From: Nymphaea colorata
Lineage: Eukaryota > Streptophyta > Magnoliopsida > Nymphaeales > Nymphaeaceae
NCBI RefSeq assembly: GCF_008831285.2
Contig: NW_022205193.1
Location: forward strand, 1-34,834
DNA length: 34,834 nucleotides
Direction: 5' to 3'
Shown: positions 11,409 to 22,200 of the stretch, one piece after another
Layout of the letters: every line of letters begins with the position of its first letter
Position numbering within the stretch: position 1 is the first letter of the stretch
Notes under the pieces: model-generated
The model's database searches: none
Told to the model about the DNA's origin: nothing
The model's input: the letters and a program-made list of their open reading frames with translations, nothing else
Translations under genes and position numbers: made by a program

Positions 11409-12329
11409 TTTATCATTGCATCATTATCTTTTATTTATTTTAAATCAGTCTTTATCTAAGTTCTATTCATCAGCTTTTCAGCTTAATTACCTCTTATCTA
11501 CCAACCTTTTAAGTCTGTCAGCATACTATGGTCAAGCGAACCACAGTCTTACCTTGAATACTCACTTTTGTTCTTCTTTTTATCTTAAAAATGTAAATGA
11601 AGCCTTAATTTATCATAAATCCTTTTACATGCCGGCTGTCCGGCTATCTAATATTCAGATTTATGCTCTTATTCGAAGGTAGGCAATTAAAAGTTCAGGA
11701 AATCTGCATTTTTATCTTTTTTTATAAATTTTCATCCTAATTCATAAAAATATTGACAAGTTTTTATGTTTTTTCTTATCTATTGTGATATAATAATCAA
11801 TCAGATGTATATTTATCTTTAGCACAAGTTATTTTGTATAAAACTCTAAAAAAACTAGAAGATCATATTCTGAGAATTTTCTTTTTACCTCGAGTCAATC
11901 ATTCAAAAAGTTAGTATTATTTTATAAATGCTCTTGGAACTTTCAAGAAGATATCGAAATTGGACCCTCCATTCAAATCGTTGACCAATAACTTTATGCA
12001 TCAATAAAAATACTCTTTAATCACGATATTATAATGGCTTCAAATAATTAAAAAAAGGCTTAAATCATTAAAAAATTATAGGCATTCATTCGATTGTACC
12101 GTTTTTCATAAGATTTAAAAATTAGGATTGATTTTCAACTTATTTTTTATTAAGTTTATTACTCTAAGTTTTCTAAATTTTCGTCTAACGATTCCACCAA
12201 GTTTGAACATAATAGATGAAACAATTTTGAAGAATCTGTCTAACTATCGTATAATTAATTGGTATTTCAAATGCTTTTCATGTTCTAAATTTATTTTGTC
12301 TTAGTTTTTAAAGCCGATAATTGAAAAAA
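11409..12329. other. Array spacer between copies 6 and 7
   Basis: The longest spacer (about 900 bp before the conserved promoter). A frame of about 100 codons (11371-11682) overlaps the end of copy 6 and has no family resemblance, so I do not call it. AT-rich words at 12010-12060 match the far-upstream modules of other copies. Confidence 0.4.
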
Positions 12330-12495
12330 AATTAGAAATGGGCAAAAATAGAATGAAAATTTATTGATAATTGGCTTAAAAGCCATAAAAAAGAGAACTT
12401 TACGATTCCTGAGACTCAAATTAATTGAGAGGGATCGAACTTTTTTGATACCGCTTTTGCCTAAATTGACGAGAACCGAAATAAGTATAATAAAA
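12330..12495 (+). promoter_or_regulatory. Conserved upstream region of copy 7
   Basis: GGGCAAAAA, AAGCCATAAAAAAGAGA, GAGACTCAAAT, TTTTTTGATACCG and AAATAAGTATAATAAAAATG at the start codon. These are the same elements as before copies 1 and 2. Confidence 0.5.
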
Positions 12496-13664
12496 ATGAG
12501 GAAGTTGAGTCTTTTCGTGGCTTTACTTGCATTGCTGCTCAGCTCCATGGTCGCAGGCAAAATCTGACGGCCATGCTCTACTGCTGGTTGCCAGCAGCTA
12601 ACCAAAACGACCTTACGCCTGAGTACAACCGGCTTGCTAAGACCATCAATGATAAGCTCCATAATAAAAACATAGCTGTCGATGTTAAGGTTTGTGACCG
12701 AAAAAAAGACGGAAACAAACTTTACGACCCAACAACAATCAACACTCTCTTTGATGATTACGATATTATTCAAGTTGACGTCAGCTTCATATCGGCTATC
12801 ACGACTCCTCTTCTTGAATTTAGTAGAAGTGAGATCAAGTATTACGACAAGGTTTATCCTTTTGAATGGGCGCCTACGACCAGGACAAAAAATGGAAAAG
12901 AAGTCATCATAGGATCACCCGGACTCTTGTGCAGCGACTTCCTGGAGACAAGATCGAACGGAAATTTCCAAAAGAAGCTTTACGCTGACTACAGTGTTGA
13001 TAGCGCCTTCGGACTTGTCAGCTATTACATGAGTGCTTTCATCAATGGAGGGGAAGGAAGAACTCTTAAAGATGTTAATTATAAACAAGTAGATAATAAG
13101 GCTATTTTAAAAGTGGCCTAGTTCCTCAAAAGCTGCCAAGATAATCAGAACACATTCAACTATGACCATAATTGGTGTCTCAACTTCAATAAAACCAAAA
13201 CATTCTTCAAGACAAGCTATGCAACCACAGTCGGATACTCTGAGAACCTCTACAACTTCAAAACAGCTGGAATCCCAATCGATAAAATCGCAATCGAGCA
13301 TGTAACAAAGGACTGGAAAAAGAAAATTTTCTACATAGATTCTTTCATCACCAAGGGCACAGTGGCTCAACGTGAAACTGTTCTCAAATTCTATGAGTTT
13401 ATGCTCACTGACTAGGTCTTAGATGTTTACATCAAAGGACTCTACACCGACAAACCGATGACCACCTATCTCCTCCCCCCTACTACCAAATATTTCGATG
13501 GCCTCGTTAAAAAGCATCCCCTTTATGCCGAGATCTACAGAACAGCATTCAAAGATGCCCAGAAATTCCCCATCTTCCAAAAAGAGTTCGCAGATAATGT
13601 CTATACATTGGCAGGTCTCATCAACGATGCTCTTAAAACCGTTCGTCGACCAAACGAACTTTGA
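12496..13664 (+). CDS. Secreted thiaminase I-like protein, copy 7 (one early frameshift)
   Basis: The signal peptide starts at the conserved ATG. One base is missing near 12560, at the signal peptide/mature junction, which brings a premature TGA at 12565-12567. From there to the TGA at 13662-13664 the whole mature protein is in one frame with two sense TAGs (13119-13121, 13414-13416). Catalytic-type Cys at 12930-12932 in GSPGLLCSD. GYSENLYNF, TTYLLPP and HPLYAEI are all present. It is close to copies 1 and 2 in sequence and promoter. One error in 1,169 bp makes a sequencing artefact likely. Confidence 0.75.
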
Positions 13665-13849
13665 TTCTTCATCCATCATCATTCATTATCCTTTACGCTA
13701 ATTATCAATATCTATCAAATGTTCATCATATCTGAAATAATGAAGTCCAATATACTGCAAAATAGTCCTTTTTTTATATCTATCTTTTCTGTCCTTTTTT
13801 GCTGGCTTAAGTCGAACCATTAATATAGGCAGCTCTATGGATTTAATCA
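13665..13849. other. Short spacer after copy 7
   Basis: No gene. It contains CATCCATCATCATTCATTATCC directly after the stop, as behind the other copies. Confidence 0.4.
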
Positions 13850-14638
13850 TTAATTCGCTGATCATGAATTCACTATATAATTGTTTAGTATGATTGTTAC
13901 TCTGGATTGATGGTTGAATGATCTTGTAATCAAAGCATCGATGATTGAATTATGTGCCTTATGTTTAACATGGGCCATCGTCTCAGAACCTTCTTAGCTT
14001 CTCAAAGACGACCAGCCACATTCTTCGAACTTCCAAGGAAGACATCATCATTTGGCCATCCCATTTCCTTTGTCTAATTAATCAACGCATTATAATAACT
14101 TGAAACAAGGTTGAAAAAAGCTAAAATCCTTAGACAATTATATCTACCCATAGTATTCTGCAGTCCGACAGGGAAAACTGTATTGCGATTGACTTTGAGC
14201 TTATTTTTCGATGATTTTTGGAATGTTCACCTGATTATCCATAAGACAATTCCACCAGCCTAAAGCAAAACAATTGCGTATTCTTGCAGAGGATGCCTTG
14301 AAGGCTTAGAGTTAGTCTGCAAATCAATTTGTGATTGCTTGCTAGAGTTATTTTTTTCTAGATTGAACAGCTTGAAAGTGAATAAAAAATAGAAATGCAA
14401 AACAAATAATGGAGCTCATAGATCAATCCCTCAACGTTCATAAACGGTCCCCTTTAACCTTCAGAGCCCTTTCGAATGTTTTCCAGAGCATAAAGACGGT
14501 TGATACCATGGTGCTTAAATTGGCGTGGGTCTAATTAGCATAATAAAAATGAGTAAGTTGACGTTTTTCGTGGCTTTGCTTGCATTGCTGTTGGGATCTA
14601 TGGCTGCAGATGCACCTCTGAGGGCTATGATCTACTGT
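13850..14638 (+). repeat. 789-bp duplicated block, second copy
   Basis: Counterpart of 9546-10334. Differences are few: for example GGACGGTTT changes near 14440, and AAGGCT to AGGGCT at the mature N-terminus. It supplies copy 8 with the promoter and signal peptide of copy 6. Confidence 0.8.
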
Positions 14639-15715
14639 TATCTTCCCGCAGTTAATAAGGCTGACCCTATGCCTGAATACAGCAAACTTGCTGCTATCCT
14701 CAATGAAAAGCTCCAAAAAGCTAACATAAATGTCGTAGTTGACGTTTGCAACCCAAATAAAAACGGAAGCAACCTTTACAACGAGACACTGATCGACACT
14801 CTCTTTGATGAACATGACATCCTTGAGATTGATGACAGCTTCATATGGGCCATCAAACTCCCCTTCTTGAATTCAGCAAAGAGGAAATCACATTTTACGA
14901 CAAGGTCTATCCCTTTGAATGGGTGCCAACCACCAGGACCTCAAATGGGAAAGAAGTCATCGTGGGGTCACCAGGACTCTTAGCAGGCTACTACTTTGAG
15001 ACCAGATCGAATGGAAATTTCCAGCAAAGGCTTTACTCAGACTACAGTGCTTAACAACAATACTCCTTGTGGTTCAATACATGAATACTTATGTCAATTT
15101 AGCGCCAGGTAGAACTTTGATGATGTCAAATATGACTAAGTGGACCCAGCTACGATTGCTCAGGTTGCCTAGTTCCTGAAGAGCTGCCAAGAAAACCAGA
15201 AAACTTTCAACTATGCTTAAAATTGGTGTCTCAATTACCCTGGCTAGAATTTCTTTAGTACTGACTACGCAACTACAGTCGCATACAATGAGGATCTTTA
15301 CAACTTCGAAAAGGCTGGCGTCCCGATTGATCAGATCAGCATCAAGCATATCACTACTTTACCCAAGAAAGCCTTCTACGTCGATTCTTTCGTCACCAAA
15401 GCTTCAGTTACAGACCGAGAAACTGTCCTAAAATTCTATGAGTTCATGCTCACAGATGACGTTCTGAATGTCTTCGTCCTCGGACAGTACACCAAGAAGC
15501 CAATGAACACCTACCTTCTCCCCCCACTGTCAATACTTGAATGGCCTCGTTAAGCAATACCCTCTTTTCAATCAGATTTACCAAACGTCCATAAACAATG
15601 CTTAGCCGTTAGCCCTCTGCCAAAAGAATTTCCCAGCAGGCTTCCAGTTTTGGCAAATCTTATTGACCAGGCTCTGAGAAATTACAAGCCATCGACCCAA
15701 TCGAATGACCTTTGA
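14549..15715 (+). pseudogene. Thiaminase I-like copy 8, mosaic, Cys-less, six indels
   Basis: The signal peptide is identical to copy 6. After about residue 30 the sequence follows copy 5 (KLAAI, NVVVDVC, SPG, NYPG, FPAGF blocks and 3' flank). In GSPGLLC the Cys is Ala (around 14980-14985). In the Glu block it reads AYNED, keeping Glu. Single bases are missing near 14857, 15070, 15117, 15527, 15535 and 15645, so no continuous frame exists. The gene end is the TGA at 15713-15715. The Cys loss is shared in kind, but not in residue, with copy 5. Either a pseudogene or a poorly resolved part of the assembly. Confidence 0.65.
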
Positions 15716-16248
15716 TCAATCATCCCATCATTATCCACCTATTGATTACTATCAATCACTCGAACTCCATCTATCCTCATTCTGAATTAATCATCTTCTA
15801 TATGATGGCCTTTCTAAACTGATCGTTTTGTTTTAATAAAAGCAGCCATTCATAGGCCCAAACTTATTTTATTTATTGTCTTTTTACTTCTTTTGCCTTT
15901 TTGAAGGCAAATAAAGCTTTATCGCTTCGTAAATCCTTTTATTACAACCACATCTGCATGAATAAAGACTATCTAATTCTCTGATCAATCCTTTTGTGCC
16001 CACATCAGACAATCAAATAGTTAGGAACCTCTATTTTAAATATTTTAAACACTTTTCGTCTTTGTTAAAAATGTGTGGAGAAATAATTATCTTTTTTTTT
16101 TACTTTTACTTTTATTATTAATAAGATTTCAAATTAAGGTATATTTTATTCATAAAAGAAAGTTTTGTTGCATAAAACTCAACAGGTTTGCCCTGAATTG
16201 CATTTTAGGAGCTTTTTAGAAAAAAAAAATTGGATACATTAATCCCTT
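15716..16248. other. Array spacer between copies 8 and 9
   Basis: The first 270 bp match the spacer after copy 5. The last part holds GCATTTTAGGAGCTTTTTAG, the outer subfamily-2 promoter word. No gene seen. Confidence 0.4.
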
Positions 16249-16292
16249 TCAAATTGGTCAAAGAACCTCTTTCTTATATTAAAAAGGAAATG
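16249..16292 (+). promoter_or_regulatory. Subfamily-2 core upstream element, copy 9
   Basis: TTTCTTATATTAAAAAGGAA before the ATG, as in copies 3, 4 and 10. The AGATTGACGAATC part is more diverged than in copies 3 and 4. Confidence 0.45.
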
Positions 16293-17464
16293 ATGAATAA
16301 GTTGGCACTTTTGGTGACCTTGCTGGCTCTCTTCATGAGTTCAGTCGTCGTAGAGGCTAAGCTTAGGCCATGCTCTACTGTTATCTCCCTACATTTAACC
16401 CAGGAAGTCAAGATTTAGATAAGCTTTCATAACTTATCAACAAGAAATTGGATGAAAAATCAATCGACGTATAGGTTCATACGTGCACTGCAGAATAATA
16501 CAATGTTCTCTACAGTACTAATATTGATTAAATTTTCACGAAGTACAACAATGATATTGCGGAGATAGATGTCAGCTACATATGGGCAGTTCAAACACCT
16601 CTTTATAAATTTCCTATGGAAAAAATCCAGGATATCTATGATAAAGTCTTTGAGTGGAGTTGGATCCCTTTGAAAAATGATGAAGGACATTTCTTCGGAT
16701 CGCCTGGGTTGCTTTGTAGCGAGTACATTCAATCACGCCCAATAGAAGGAAAGCATTAATTGAGTGCAGATTATACAAAGGTGTCATCTTTGGGAAAACT
16801 TTATTTGGCTTCTATTTGAACCATCATCAGAATTTTGATCTGTCAAAGATTCTTGAAATCTAAGTTGGTGATCTAGGTAATGATTAATCTTTACAAGAAG
16901 TAGTAAATTTCCTAAATTTTGCCAAAAGATCAATAATAATTCAACTTCCGTCATAATTGGTGTGTTTCTAATTCAATAAATAGGCCATAATTTATCCCAT
17001 CATCATAAGATGTTACGGATACGGTAGGTTTTTCCGAAAATCTGTTCAATCTCATATATAAGTTGGGTTTCTAGGCCTCAAAGCTTACGATTCAACAGAT
17101 AACAAGAGGAATGAAGCGAAAACTATTATACATTGATGCTTTCATAGCAAAGCTACAACTGAAGATGCCACTAGGAAAACAATCCTTGAGTTCTACAAGT
17201 TCATGATCTCAGACTAAATCATACGTATCTATACCTCCGGAATATACACTGGCTAAGAAAGACCAACCTACCTTCTACCACCAACCAAGAGTTACTATTC
17301 AAGTTCAAATGATGTTTTGGTCGATCAGATATCCCAATCTACGTTCGCTGAGGGTTTCCAGGGAGTTCCTATTTACTAAAAGATTTTTAATGAAAATTAC
17401 AAAAAATTGGAGAAAAAGTAAAGAAAAATTGCAATTGATACATCCAGTTTAAAATGATCTTTGA
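16293..17464 (+). pseudogene. Thiaminase I-like copy 9 (subfamily 2), frameshifted
   Basis: Signal peptide MNKLALLV..., LLCSEY with the Cys kept, and GFSEN with the Glu kept. TYLLPPT and GFQGVPIY are present. Indels lie near 16357, 16808, 16921, 16942, 17153 and probably 17410, each a missing base judged against copies 3 and 4. The ATG at 16293 is preceded directly by another in-frame ATG (16290). The former matches the paralogs. The end could be the TGA at 17455-17457 or, as in other copies (NDL-stop), the TGA at 17462-17464. Confidence 0.62.
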
Positions 17465-17935
17465 TCCATCCATCCCCATCATTTTATTATTTTTCATATT
17501 AATTGTCAACATTAATTAAGGACAATCATATTTTAAATCATAAAAGACTATTTAATGATAAAAATTCTTTTATTTCTATCTTTTTCTTCCTTTCTTTGAT
17601 AGAAAAAGATATTGATTTCGAAATACTTGTACTGGCTTCTTTCAGATTGGAGCCTACGCAAATACACACCAATACTCATACTGCAAAAGGTCTTGCTGAC
17701 TTGCAAAACCTGATTCTAAATATACTTAAAAAGATCAAGGAAATGAATACAAGCATATTTCACTTATCATAATTCTTTTGCTTATGCACTTTTCGATCCA
17801 CATAGATATCTAATTCTCTGATGAATGTCTTTATGAATGTAATTCAATCAACAGAAGTGGGGTTTTGCAATTTTAAATGATAATAGAGGGCATTTTGGAA
17901 GTCAAGTTGGGGAAAAAATTGGATACAATATTTTC
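17465..17935. other. Array spacer between copies 9 and 10
   Basis: It contains an open frame (17503-17772, 89 codons), AT-rich and without signal peptide or resemblance to neighbours. It could be chance, so it is not called as a gene. GGCATTTTGGAAG at about 17889-17901 is the outer promoter word of subfamily 2. Confidence 0.35.
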
Positions 17936-17981
17936 ATTTAGATTGATCGGCGAATCTCTTTCTTATATTAAAAAGGAAAGG
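17936..17981 (+). promoter_or_regulatory. Subfamily-2 core upstream element, copy 10
   Basis: AGATTGATCGGCGAATCTC, then TTCTTATATTAAAAAGGAA, then the start codon. It is well conserved with copies 3 and 4. Confidence 0.5.
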
Positions 17982-19148
17982 ATGAATAAGGTGACACTTT
18001 TGTTGGCTCTGCTGACTCTTTTCATGAGTTCAGTCGTCATAGGGGCTCCGCTTCAAGCTATGCTCTACTGTTATCTCCCCACATTTAACCCAGGAAGCCA
18101 AGATTTAGATAATCTCTCATCACTCATCAATGCAGCGCTAGTGAAAAACGCAATCGATGTATAAGTTCATACATGCACAAGTGAATAAAAGGCTGTCCTG
18201 TACAGCTAGGAGATTGATAAGCTCTTCACGGAATACAACAACGATATCGCAGAGATAGATGTCAGCTACTTATGGGCAGTTAAGACGCCTCTTTACAACT
18301 TCACCCAGGATTAAATAGTGGATATCTATGATCTAGTCTATCGCTTTGAGTGGACCCCTTTGAGAAAAGAAGACGGTAGTCTTATTGGATCCCAGGACTG
18401 CTTTGCAGCGACTATGTTTAATCCCGCCCACTGCCTGGAAAATACTGGTTGAGTGCAGAATACGGTAAGGACTCAGCCTTGGCAAGACTTTACCTGGGGT
18501 ATTATCTAAACAACCATCCCGCTTTCTCACTTGAAAATATCGGAGATTTAGTTTAGGATATTGATGATATTTGCATCTCAAAAGTGGCTAGATTTCTGAA
18601 GGTTTGCCAAGCAGATGACCGCTAATTCGACTATCAAAGAAATTGGTGTGTAGAGACATCATTAGATCGGCCAGAATTCGTCCCTGAATCGATCAATGTA
18701 GTAGGAACAGTTGGGTATTCTTAGAATCTTTTCAATCTCATAAATAAGCAAAATTTCTCATCATCTGATCTCGAAATTAGGCATATAACAGGAGACATGA
18801 ATCAGAAGCTTTTCTACGTCGATGCCTTCGTAGCAAGAATACAACCAATGTTACCACCCAGCAGACAATCCTCAATTTTTATAAGTTCATGCTCTCTGAT
18901 GAAATCCTGAGCATCTATACCAATGGGTCATACACTGGTGAAGTAAGACCAACCTATCTTCTCCCGCCAACTAAAAATACTACGAAAATGCCACTGATCC
19001 TTTGTACAGCAAATATATCAGTCAACTTTCAACGTGCCAGGTTTCGAAGGAGTCCCTATTACGAAAGATATATTCTGAAAGATCTAAAGATTTGGGAGCA
19101 GCTGTGCGCAACAGATTAAGGTAGATTACATCGAACAATGACCTTTGA
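17982..19148 (+). pseudogene. Thiaminase I-like copy 10 (subfamily 2), frameshifted
   Basis: Open for the first 400 bp, then single bases are missing near 18391 (directly before the LLC block), 18839, 18975, 19003, 19051 and 19095. The catalytic-type Cys codon is present just after the first shift. The partner Glu position of GYSE is TAG (18722-18724), as TAA in copy 4. KYW replaces the KH-sense-stop pair of the other subfamily-2 copies. It ends with ..NDL and the TGA at 19146-19148. Last member of the array. Confidence 0.62.
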
Positions 19149-19242
19149 TCCATTCATTCCATCATTCTAGCATCTTTTCATACCAATCATCCAAAATAAA
19201 TTAAAGATATACTTTATTTAAAGGATTGATGAATGATAAAAC

Positions 19243-22200
19243 TCAATTGAAAGCAAAAAACCCTTTTTTCTTTTTGTCTTTCTCGTCCTTTTTTTGCTCC
19301 TCACAAGCTATTGATGCTCGTTGTATAGGGCGAGATAACTCTCCATGATCTTCTTGAGTTTGCTATCCTTCTCGTCGCATATCTTGCGATGTGTTCAAAG
19401 GCGTCCTCAGTTCGTCTCCTCTGTCCTCTTTGCACGAGAGTATCTCCAGTAGCTTTTCAATGCCTTTTTGACGGTGAGGAAATTGCATTCGTTTCTATCT
19501 GCTCTTGAGTTTTCCTTCGCTAGCTACTTTCTGAGTATTTCAGACTGGCTCATGAAATATCTTTCATGCTGCTCCATCTCTTCCTCTTCTTCTCGATGAG
19601 GTCTTGAATCTAACTAAAACGAAGTGTACCTAGCTTTCTTGCATCTTAGTTGCGTCGAACGTTATTCATTCCTTTATAAGTTTTTCCCTTTAAGCTTAGC
19701 TTACCCTCAGTTCCTATTTGTACTTGTGCTATTCTCGCATGAGTTTAGCTTCAAAACGTCTCTTTCGCTTTTCCATTCTTCTTCTTTCTTCTGCAAATTT
19801 TCCAGCGAACTGTATACCATTTCTTGGTTCGATAGCATCTGGATGCACTCTTAGATTTCTGGTTCAACATTTTCGCAGAAATCTATTTGGTTTTGTAAAT
19901 GAACTAAATATCATCCATGATTTATTCGTTGACGTTGTTTCGGTACTCGACAAGTTGATAGCGAATGCAATTCAACACCTATATTGCACTGTTTGAATGC
20001 AGGTTCGTGAAGCTGGGGCCAAAGGATTCTTACTTTTTCACTAGAATTTCATTTATTTCGCCTTGTAGACGCTGTAAGTATTCGCTTCTCATCAATTATC
20101 TATCGTGGTTCTCACGAATGTCAAGAGAGGGCCATGAGTACCTGCTCTCTTCGCATATCTAAAAAGGTTCATCATAATGATGGATAATTTCCTCCTTAGC
20201 AACCGGAATCTATATGATTTCATTCACGACTTTAGAAACAATCTCAAAGCGTTTGTGATGCCAGGACTATGACAAAATCTGTTTCAAGATGAACTGCTTT
20301 TCGGGAAGTTCGAAGTCAACCGATCCGAAGTCAGGATGGTTAGGTGATTGAGAGATTATGTAGCTTTTTGGTTTTATTTTTTCTAATTGTATTATTTCTA
20401 TAGCGATTCACACTTCATCGTGAGGATGATTTTGTCTCTTTATAGTGTTCAGTTGCTTCTCTAGGATGTTATAGTTTGCTCTGTAGCTTTCAAGATTCGT
20501 GTTATATTCGTTCAGTTGTGCCTTAATGCTTTCTTATTTTCTTACCGAATCTGTTGGATTTCATAGTCCTTTTCATCCAATTCTTTTATCTTTTCTAAGA
20601 TTGCTTTCTGTAAAGATTATGGGTTTGCTACTGAGAAGGATTATACTTGAATTTTCTGTTTTTATTGATTTCAACTGGGTATTTTCTGACAAGACTGATT
20701 GCAGTTTGAATTCAAGGTCGTTTATATTGCTGTCCATGGATTATATCTTGAAGTTTAGGTTTTCGAGGATGCTGACCTTTTATTCTATATCGTTGAGCAA
20801 ATGGCTGACTTTAGATTGAAGCTCTGAGTTTTCTTGCTATAGACGAGATACGTGATCTTTAGAGCTCTCATATTACTTCAGGACGGATTATAATGATGAT
20901 TGCAATTAGATATACGAGCTTTTAGTTATGTTCAGTCTTTTAGCTGGCCTTTATGGATCTATTTTACCCTTACTTCGAAATTACCGTTTTGGATTATTGT
21001 CGAGTCAGTAAGCTTTCATATTTGCAGTTATTGATGATACTATGTTGATTCTTTTCTAGTCTTTTGTTTAAAGATTAGATTCAATGACTTGGTGTTGTTT
21101 TACAATTAGAGTGCTAAATTTTTTGCAATAATTCTTTTTCTTTTGATTATAATGATGATGTTACTATTTCAGTTTTTCCTCGTTGCTTTACTTGCTTTAT
21201 ATTATCTTCTTCATGTCTACTGATTTGTCATACATTTCTTCAGACATTCTTCCTTCAATTATTCATATCTCTTGATAAGGTTCATGAGATCGGCATCCTT
21301 CTTCTCTACTTCACGTGCTAATTATTACTTTTAATTGCATTTTATCTTGTAATTCCTTTTCTATTTCTACATTGATTCCTTGTACTCATCACTTCTTCCT
21401 TATAGATTGCTACATCTTTTTTCAACTGATTGATAGTTTCAATGCTTTTTTCTTCCAGCTATTTGATGGTCTAATGCAATTCTTATATTTCTTTCTTATA
21501 TTTTTCCTAGTTTATTCAAATTATTCCCTTGCTTCTTCGAACTATTCGTGTATTTCTTTCATTGGTCGACTTAATTGCATTTGAGTTTGATGCTTCTTCG
21601 AGCTGGTCGATATATTCTGCTTTTTCTTCCAGAATTTTGTAATATTTATTTTTCTATCGCTTGGCTGCATTCATTTCTTACTCACGATCACTTAGGTTAC
21701 TTTTAGCTATGAAAGCTACTCTTCCATTATATCCAACTTGTTGTTTAACATCTCTATTTCTTATCGGCATTCTTCAACTGGTTTTCATATTCCTCCCTGG
21801 TTTATTTGTTGTTGTGTTCTATTTCTTCTCTGTTTTTATTGTTTCTTTTAGTTTTTCCACCAGATTATTCTTTATTTTTAGTTCTATTTTGTTGAGGCTA
21901 GGTTCATCTCTGTGCTTGTAGTGTTCCTTTAGAAGAGCCATCTAATGTCGAGGTCGAATCTCACCATTTTCATGTTTTAGCTCTTTGCGTCGAGATCTTC
22001 GGACAGTCTAAGTGAAGTTCCTGTCTTTGCTTTATGAGTTACATTATTTAAGTCTATTTCCTTTATAGCTAGCCTTGTTTTCTTAGTTTTAATTCACTAG
22101 TATTGCATCAGCACTTCACTTTTTTTGAATATTCTTGACGCTAAAGTAACTCCTTCTATAATACCGAATGCTTCTTACGGAATTATATGATCAATTATTT

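Noticed and set aside
11371-11682. 103-codon frame overlapping the end of copy 6
   Set aside because: It overlaps a confirmed gene in another phase and shows spacer-like composition.
17503-17772. 89-codon open frame between copies 9 and 10
   Set aside because: AT-rich spacer, no resemblance to neighbours, no promoter element like those of the array. Chance is sufficient.
613-19148. Bacterial contamination or very recent bacterial transfer of the thiaminase-like genes
   Set aside because: TAA/TAG sense codons, eukaryotic-type spacing, repeated AT-rich promoters and linkage to ciliate genes and telomere argue for long residence. An older transfer from bacteria remains possible.
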